The notes below the pieces were generated by a model that ran no database searches, was not told where the DNA came from, and was given only the letters and a program-made list of their open reading frames with translations. From positions 45,263,966 through 45,327,965 of the forward strand of contig OY970830.1 in assembly GCA_963853835.1 (NCBI GenBank): a DNA stretch of 64,000 nt, in the 5' to 3' direction. Positions 57,704 to 64,000 of this stretch are shown in pieces. The translations under genes were made by a program, and so were the position numbers. Source of the stretch: Calendula officinalis. Its lineage: Eukaryota > Streptophyta > Magnoliopsida > Asterales > Asteraceae. How positions within the stretch are numbered: position 1 is the first letter of the stretch; every line of letters starts with the position of its first letter.

Positions 57704-59612
57704 TCGTGGGCGTGAAACGGACACCCGAGCTGACAGTTATGAATGTTTTAGTATAGCACCTTTTGTCACACAATCTTGGATATTGAAGAGTTCGGGCCGA
57801 AGAGGGATGTTCGGGCCGAAGTGGTGTTCGGGCCGAAGTGGGATGTACGGGCCGAAGTGGTATTCGGGCCGAAATGGTGTTCGGGCCGAAGTTCGGTGTT
57901 CGGGGATGATGTTCGGGCCGAGGTTGAAGTTCGGGCCGAGGTTGGAGTTCGGGCCGAGGTTGAAGTTCGGGCCGAGGTTGAAGTTCGGGCCGAAAAATGA
58001 AGTTCGGGCCGGGAACAGTGAAGAGTTCGGGCCGAACTTGTTCTTGGCAGTGACGAACGAACCAGCTATTTTGGTTACTCGTTGGCGTGAAACGGACACC
58101 CGAGCTGAAAGTTATGAATGTTTTAGTATAGCACATTTTGTCACACAATCTTTGATACTGAAGAGTTCGGGCCGAAGAGGGATGTTCGGGCCGAAGTGGT
58201 GTTCGGGACGAAGTGGGATGTTCGGGCCGAAGTGGTGTTCGGGCCGAAGTTCGGTGTTCGGGCCGAGGATGATGTTCGGGCCGAGGTTGAAGTTTGGGCC
58301 GAGGTCGGAGTTCGGGCCGAGGTTGAAGTTCGGGCCGAGGTTGAAGTTCGGGCCGAAAATGAAGTTCGGGCCGGGAACAGTGAAGAGTTCGGGCCGAACT
58401 TGTTCTTGGCAGTGACGAACGAACCAGCTATTTTGGTTACTCGTGGGCGTGAAACGGACACCCGAGCTGAAAGTTATGAATGTTTTAGTATAGCACATTT
58501 TGTCACACAATCTTGGATATTGAAGAGTTCAGGCCGAAGAGGGATGTTCGGGCCGAAGTGGTGTTCGGGCCGAAGTGGGATGTTCGGGCCGAAGTGGTGT
58601 TCGGGCCGAAGTTCGGTGTTCGGGGCCGAGGATGATGTTCGGGCCGAGGTTGAAGTTCGCGCCGAGGTCGGAGTTCGAGCCGAGGTTGAAGTTCGAGCCG
58701 ATGTTGAAGTTCGGGCCGAAAATGAAGTTCGGGCCGGTAACAGTGAAGAGTTCGGGCCGAACTTGTTCTTGGCAGTGACGAACGAACCAGCTATTTTGGT
58801 TACTTGTGGGCGTGAAACGGACACCCGAGCTGAAAGTTATGAATGTTTTAGTATAACACCTTTTGTCACACAATCTTGGATATTGAAGAGTTCGGGCCGA
58901 AGAGGGATGTTCGGGCCGAAGTGGTGTTCGGGCCGAAGTGGGAAGTGGTGTTCGGGCCGAAGTGGTGTTCGGGCCGAAGTTCGGTGTTCGGGCCGAGGAT
59001 GATGTACGGGCCGAGGTTGAAGTTCGGGCCGAGGTCGGAGTTCGGGCCGAGGTTGAAGTTCGGGCCGAGGTTGAAGTTCGGGCCGGGAACAGTGAAGAGT
59101 TCGGGCCGAACTTGTTCTTGGCAGTGACGAACGAACCAGCTATTTTGGTTACTCGTGGGCGTGAAACGGACACCCGAGCTGAAAGTTATGAATGTTTTAG
59201 TATTGCACCTTTTGTCACACAATCTTGGATATTGAAGAGTTCGGGCCGAAGAGGGATGTTCGGGCCGAAGTCGTGTTCGGGTCGAAGTGGGATGTTCGGG
59301 CCGAAGTGGTGTTCGGGCCGAAGTTCGGTGTTCGGGCCGAGGATGATGTTCGGGCCGAGGTTGAAGTTCGGGCCGAGGTCGGAGTTCGGGCCGAGGTCGG
59401 AGTTCGGGCCGAGGTTGAAGTTCGGGCCGAGGTTGAAGTTCGGGCCGAAAATGAAGTTCGGGCTGGGAACAGTGAAGAGTTCGGGCCGAACTTGTTCATG
59501 GCAGTGACGAACGAACCAGCTATTTTGGTTACTCGTGGGCGTGAAACGGACACCCGAGCTGAAAGTTCTGAATGTTTTAGTCTAGCACCTTTTGTCACAC
59601 AATCTTGGATAT
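57704..59612 (+). repeat. Domain H, segmental duplication, left copy
   Basis: Units start at 57704, 58079, 58441, 58804, 59153 and 59533 (375, 362, 363, 349, 380 bp, then 379). From about 57840 onward this matches the sequence 4,388 bp to the right. Shared private marks are GGGATGTACGGG (57841), TTCGCGCCGAGG and TTCGAGCCGATG (in 58441), TTCGGGTCGAAGTGG (in 59153), and AAGTTCTGAATG with GTCTAGCACC (in 59533). The copies differ at a few bases, such as TACTTGTGGG against TACTCGTGGG and GTTCATGGC against GTTCTTGGC. Confidence 0.92.
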
Positions 59613-62091
59613 TGAAGAGTTCGGGCCGAAGAGGGATGTTCGGGCCGAAGTGGTGTTCGGGCCGAAGTGGGATGTTCGGGCCGAAGTGGTGTTCGGGCCG
59701 AAGTGGTGTTCGGGCCGAAGTTCGGTGTTCGGGCCGAGGTTGAAGTTCGGGCCGAGGTCGGAGTTCGGGCCGAGGTTGCAGTTCGGGCCGAGGATGAAGT
59801 TCCGGCCGACAATGAAGTTCGGGCCGAAAATGAAGTTCGGGCCGGGAACAGTGAAGAGTTCGGGCCGAACTTGTTCTTGGCAGTGACGAACGATCCAGCT
59901 ATTTTGGTTACTCGTGGGCGTGAAACGGACACCCGAGCTGAATGTTATGAATGTTTTAGTATAACACCTTTTGTCACACCATCTTGGATATTGAAGAGTT
60001 CGGGCCGAAAAGGGATGTTCGGGCCGAAGTGGGATGTTCGGGCCGAAGTGGTGTTCGGGCCGAAGTGGTGTTCGGGCCGAAGTTCGGTGTTCGGCCCGAG
60101 GATGATGTTCGGGTCGAGGTTGAAGTTCGTGCCGAGGTCGGAGTTCGGGCCGAGGTTGAAGTTCGGGCCGAAAATGAAGTTCGGGCCGGGAACAGTGAAG
60201 AGTTCGGGCCGAACTTGTTCTTGGCAGTGACGAACGAACCAGCTATTTTGGTTACTCGTGGGCGTGAAACGGACACCCGAGCTGAAAGTTATGAATGTTT
60301 TAGTATAGCACCTTTTGTCACACAATCTTGGATATTGAAGAGTTCGGGCCGAAGAGGGATGTTCGGGCTGAAGTGGTGTTCGGGCCGAAGTGGGATGTTC
60401 GGGCCGAAGTGGTTTTCGGGCCGAAGTGGTGTTCGGGCCGAAGTTCGGTGTTCGGGCCGAGGTTGAAGTTCGGGCCGAGGTCGGAGTTCGGGCCGAGGTT
60501 GCAGTTCGGGCCGAGGTTGAAGTTCCTGCCGATAATGAAGTTCGGGCCGAAAATGAAGTTCGGGCCGGGAACAGTGAAGAGTTCGGGCCGAACTTGTTCT
60601 TGGCAGTGACGAACGATCCAGCTATTTTGGTTACTCGTGGGCGTGAAACGGACACCCGAGCTGAAAGTTATGAATGTTTTAGTATAGCACCTTTTTGTCA
60701 CACAATCTTGGATATTGAAGAGTTCGGGCCGAAGAGGGATGTTCGGGCCGAAGTAGTGTTCGGGCCGAAGTGGGATTTTCGGGCCGAAGTGGTATTCGGG
60801 CCGAAATGGTGTTCGGGCCGAAGTTCGGTGTTCGGGGATGATGTTCGGGCCGAGGTTGAAGTTCGGGCCGAGGTCGGAGTTCGGGCCGAGGTTGAAGTTC
60901 GGGCCGAGGTTGAAGTTCGGGCCGAAAAATGAAGTTCTGGCCGGGAACAGTGAAGAGTTCGGGCCGAACTTGTTCTTGGCAGTGACGAAAGAACCAGCTA
61001 TTTTGGTTACTCGTTGGCGTGAAACGGACACCCGAGCTTAAAGTTATGAATGTTTTAGTATAGCACCTTTTGTCACACAATCTTTGACACTGAAGACTTC
61101 GGGCCGAAGAGGGATGTTCGGGCCGAAGTGGTGTTCGGGACGAAGTGGGATGTTCGGGCCGAAGTGGTGTTTGGGCCGAAGTTCGGTGTTCGGGCCGAGG
61201 ATGATGTTCGGGCCGAGGTTGAAGTTCGGGCCGAGGTCGGAGTTCGAGCCGAGGTTGAAGTTCGGGCCGAGGTTGAAGTTCGGACCGGGAACAGTGAAGA
61301 GTTCGGGCCGAACTTGTTCTTGGCAGTGACGAACGAACCAGCTATTTTGGTTACTCGTGGGCGTGAAACGGACACCCGAGCTGAAAGTTATGAATGTTTT
61401 AGTATAACACCTTTTGTCACACAATATTGGATATTGAAGAGTTCGGGCCGAAGAGGGATGTTCGGGCCGAAGTGGTGTTCGGGCCGAAGTGGGATGTTCG
61501 GGCCGAAGTGGTGTTCGGGCCGAAGTTCGGTGTTCGGGCCGAGGATGATGTTCGGGCCGAGGTTGAAGTTCGGGCCGAGGTAGGAGTTCGGGCCGAGGTT
61601 GCAGTTCGGGCCGAGGTTGAAGTTCCGGACGACAATGAACTTCGGGCCGAAAATGAAGTTCGGGCCGGGAATAGTGAAGAGTTCGGGCCGAACTTGTTCT
61701 TGGCAGTGACGAACGATCCAGCTATTTTGGTTACTCGTGGGCGTGAAACGGACACCCGAGCTGATAGTTATGAATGTTTTAGTATAGCACCTTTTGTCAC
61801 ACAATCTTGGATATTGAAGAGTTCGGGCCGAAGAGGGATGTTCGGGCCGAAGTGGTGTTCGGGCCGAAGTGGGATGTTCGGGCCGAAGTGGTATTCGGGC
61901 CGAAATGGTGTTCGGGCCGAAGTTCGGTGTTCGGGGATGATGTTCGGGCCGAGGTTGAAGTTCGGGCCGAGGTCGGAGTTCGGGCCGAGGTTGAAGTTCG
62001 GGCCGAAAAATGAAGTTCGGGCCGGGAACAGTGAAGAGTTCGGGCCGAACTTGTTCTTGGCAGTGACGAACGAACCAGCTATTTTGGTTAC
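59613..62091 (+). repeat. Domain H, units between the two duplicate copies
   Basis: The stretch starts inside the 59533 unit and then has units at 59912, 60256, 60635, 61011, 61355 and 61735 (344, 379, 376, 344, 380, 357 bp). Unit 60635 has an extra T in the core (CACCTTTTTGTC near 60690). Units 59533 and 60256 lack the GATGATG 18-mer that is otherwise nearly universal. Units 61355 and 61735 repeat the 57307/57704 pair but are each one 17- or 18-mer shorter. Confidence 0.87.
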
Positions 62092-64000
62092 TCGTTGGCG
62101 TGAAACGGACACCCGAGCTGAAAGTTATGAATGTTTTAGTATAGCACATTTTGTCACACAATCTTTGATACTGAAGAGTTCGGGCCGAAGAGGGATGTTC
62201 GGGCCGAAGTGGTGTTCGGGCCGAAGTGGGATGTACGGGCCGAAGTGGTATTCGGGCCGAAATGGTGTTCGGGCCGAAGTTCGGTGTTCGGGGATGATGT
62301 TCGGGCCGAGGTTGAAGTTCGGGCCGAGGTTGGAGTTCGGGCCGAGGTTGAAGTTCGGGCCGAGGTTGAAGTTCGGGCCGAAAAATGAAGTTCGGGCCGG
62401 GAACAGTGAAGAGTTCGGGCCGAACTTGTTCTTGGCAGTGACGAACGAACCAGCTATTTTGGTTACTCGTTGGCGTGAAACGGACACCCGAGCTGAAAGT
62501 TATGAATGTTTTAGTATAGCACATTTTGTCACACAATCTTTGATACTGAAGAGTTCGGGCCGAAGAGGGATGTTCGGGCCGAAGTGGTGTTCGGGACGAA
62601 GTGGGATGTTCGGGCCGAAGTGGTGTTCGGGCCGAAGTTCGGTGTTCGGGCCGAGGATGATGTTCGGGCCGAGGTTGAAGTTCGGGCCGAGGTCAGAGTT
62701 CGGGCCGAGGTTGAAGTTCGGGCCGAGGTTGAAGTTCGGGCCGAAAATGAAGTTCGGGCCGGGAACAGTGAAGAGTTCGGGCCGAACTTGTTCTTGGCAG
62801 TGACGAACGAACCAGCTATTTTGGTTACTCGTGGGCGTGAAACGGACACCCGAGCTGAAAGTTATGAATGTTTTAGTATAGCACATTTTGTCACACAATC
62901 TTGGATATTGAAGAGTTCAGGCCGAAGAGGGATGTTCGGGCCGAAGTGGGGTTCGGGCCGAAGTGGGATGTTCGGGCCGAAGTGGTGTTCGGGCCGAAGT
63001 TCGGTGTTCGGGGCCGAGGATGATGTTCGGGCCGAGGTTGAAGTTCGCGCCGAGGTCGGAGTTCGAGCCGAGGTTGAAGTTCGAGCCGATGTTGAAGTTC
63101 GGGCCGAAAATGAAGTTCGGGCCGGTAACAGTGAAGAGTTCGGGCCGAACTTGTTCTTGGCAGTGACGAACGAACCAGCTATTTTGGTTACTCGTGGGCG
63201 TGAAACGGACACCCGAGCTGAAAGTTATGAATGTTTTAGTATAACACCTTTTGTCACACAATCTTGGATATTGAAGAGTTCGGGCCGAAGAGGGATGTTC
63301 GGGCCGAAGTGGTGTTCGGGCCGAAGTGGGAAGTGGTGTTCGGGCCGAAGTGGTGTTCGGGCCGAAGTTCGGTGTTCGGGCCGAGGATGATGTTCGGGCC
63401 GAGGTTGAAGTTCGGGCCGAGGTCGGAGTTCGGGCCGAGGTTGAAGTTCGGGCCGAGGTTGAAGTTCGGGCCGGGAACAGTGAAGAGTTCGGGCCGAACT
63501 TGTTCTTGGCAGTGACGAACGAACCAGCTATTTTGGTTACTCGTGGGCGTGAAACGGACACCCGAGCTGAAAGTTATGAATGTTTTAGTATTGCACCTTT
63601 TGTCACACAATCTTGGATATTGAAGAGTTCGGGCCGAAGAGGGATGTTCGGGCCGAAGTCGTGTTCGGGTCGAAGTGGGATGTTCGGGCCGAAGTGGTGT
63701 TCGGGCCGAAGTTCGGTGTTCGGGCCGAGGATGATGTTCGGGCCGAGGTTGAAGTTCGGGCCGAGGTCGGAGTTCGGGCCGAGGTCGGAGTTCGGGCCGA
63801 GGTTGAAGTTCGGGCCGAGGTTGAAGTTCGGGCCGAAAATGAAGTTCGGGCTGGGAACAGTGAAGAGTTCGGGCCGAACTTGTTCTTGGCAGTGACGAAC
63901 GAACCAGCTATTTTGGTTACTCGTGGGCGTGAAACGGACACCCGAGCTGAAAGTTCTGAATGCTTTAGTCTAGCACCTTTTGTCACACAATCTTGGATAT
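62092..64000 (+). repeat. Domain H, segmental duplication, right copy (runs off the window)
   Basis: Units start at 62092, 62467, 62829, 63192, 63541 and 63921 (375, 362, 363, 349, 380 bp, then an 80-base partial). The match to 57704-59612 is at a constant 4,388-bp offset and is still running at the window end, so the true duplication is longer. The first unit is chimeric: its core start (CGTTGGCG, CACATTTTG, TTTGATACTG) is of the 58079/62467 type, while from GGGATGTACGGG (about 62229) it is the 57704 type. The left breakpoint therefore lies between about 62170 and 62230. Confidence 0.9.

Larger units (their letters stand above)
1..64000 (+). repeat. Satellite array filling the window (179 complete units of ~357 bp, head to tail)
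   Basis: Every stretch of the window aligns to one unit that starts TCGTGGGCGTGAAACGG and ends GCTATTTTGGTTAC. Starts recur at 1, 381, 744, 1088, 1395, 1790, 2221 and so on to 63921; each domain entry below lists its own unit starts. All units lie in the same orientation, with no inversion, insertion or unrelated spacer. Unit lengths range from 307 to 433 bp. I counted starts by eye from the constant core, so single boundaries could be off by a base or two. Neither edge is an array end: the window begins exactly at a unit start and stops 80 bases into a unit. Homogenised head-to-tail arrays of this size are typical of eukaryotic heterochromatin. The genome and chromosome location are unknown. 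Confidence 0.97.

Noticed and set aside
1..64000. Hundreds of ORFs of 60-458 codons on both strands as candidate genes
   Set aside because: They overlap in up to five frames, arise from the stop-poor 18-bp subrepeat, and change with each unit. Many unit lengths (307, 331, 344, 361, 362, 380) are not multiples of three, and propagated 1-bp and 7-bp deletions would break any frame. No splice, promoter or domain evidence supports one.
1..64000. A secreted or structural repeat protein encoded by the array
   Set aside because: The apparent peptide repeats (FGPK, VRAEV, TSART, RPEL) are translations of the same 18-mer in different frames. No single frame runs through more than a few units and no signal peptide or known domain appears.
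1..64000. CRISPR array
   Set aside because: Repeats are contiguous 17-19-mers inside 307-433-bp units, with no 23-50-bp direct repeats separated by unique spacers and no cas genes.
1..64000. Ribosomal DNA intergenic-spacer subrepeats
   Set aside because: No 18S, 5.8S, 25S/28S or 5S sequence appears in 64 kb, whereas an IGS would be interrupted by genes every several kilobases.
1..64000. Telomeric or subtelomeric repeat
   Set aside because: No TTAGGG, TTTAGGG or similar short telomere motif occurs in tandem.
1..64000. Transposable element or LTR array as the source of the unit
   Set aside because: I see no target-site duplications, terminal inverted repeats, polyprotein motifs, primer-binding site or polypurine tract linked to the unit.

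Overview
The whole 64,000-base window is one uninterrupted tandem satellite array. I find no gene, RNA gene, transposon, gap or unique sequence in it. Using the recurring start TCGTGGGCGTGAAACGG as register, I count 179 complete units plus an 80-base partial unit at the right edge. All are on the same strand. Unit length runs from 307 to 433 bp and the mean is 63,920/179 = 357 bp. The organism cannot be identified from this. Array size, absence of genes, multi-level repeats and CpG-rich monomers point to heterochromatin (centromeric, pericentromeric or knob-like) of a eukaryote, perhaps a plant. That is inference, and no kingdom-specific marker is present.

Each unit has two parts. One is a conserved core of about 125 bp, roughly 43-45% GC, without internal repeats. 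The other is a tract of about 180-310 bp, roughly 60% GC, built from 11-16 short subrepeats that begin TTCGGGCCGA. The left of the tract uses 17- and 19-bp subrepeats (GAAG type) and the right uses 18-bp subrepeats (GAGG type). Unit lengths fall into classes about 17-19 bp apart (313/331/349/367, 344/361/379/396) because units gain or lose whole subrepeats.

Above the unit level are higher-order repeats (HORs), which divide the window into domains. A (744-6552): 6-unit HOR of 2,166 bp. Transition (6553-9427). B (9428-13591): 345- and 350-bp units in an ABAABAABABAB order, very homogeneous. C (13592-17542): 5-6 units, about 1.8-2.15 kb. D (17543-25393): four copies of a 6-unit HOR of about 2.15 kb. 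A-prime (25394-27973): a displaced second copy of part of A and the transition, 20.0-20.4 kb away. E (27974-31019): irregular. F (31020-40446): four copies of a 7-unit HOR of about 2.45 kb. G (40447-56289): HORs growing from about 1.7-2.1 kb to 2.8-3.2 kb. H (56290-64000): mixed units with a 4,388-bp-offset duplication that runs off the window end.

Many long ORFs exist in several frames on both strands. They are a by-product of the 18-bp (six-codon) subrepeat, which lacks stops in five of six frames. Unit lengths not divisible by three and propagated 1-bp and 7-bp deletions argue against any of them being a gene, so no CDS is annotated. The main interest is the recombination record: chimeric units at domain junctions, single-unit deletions, and private mutations that mark each amplification.
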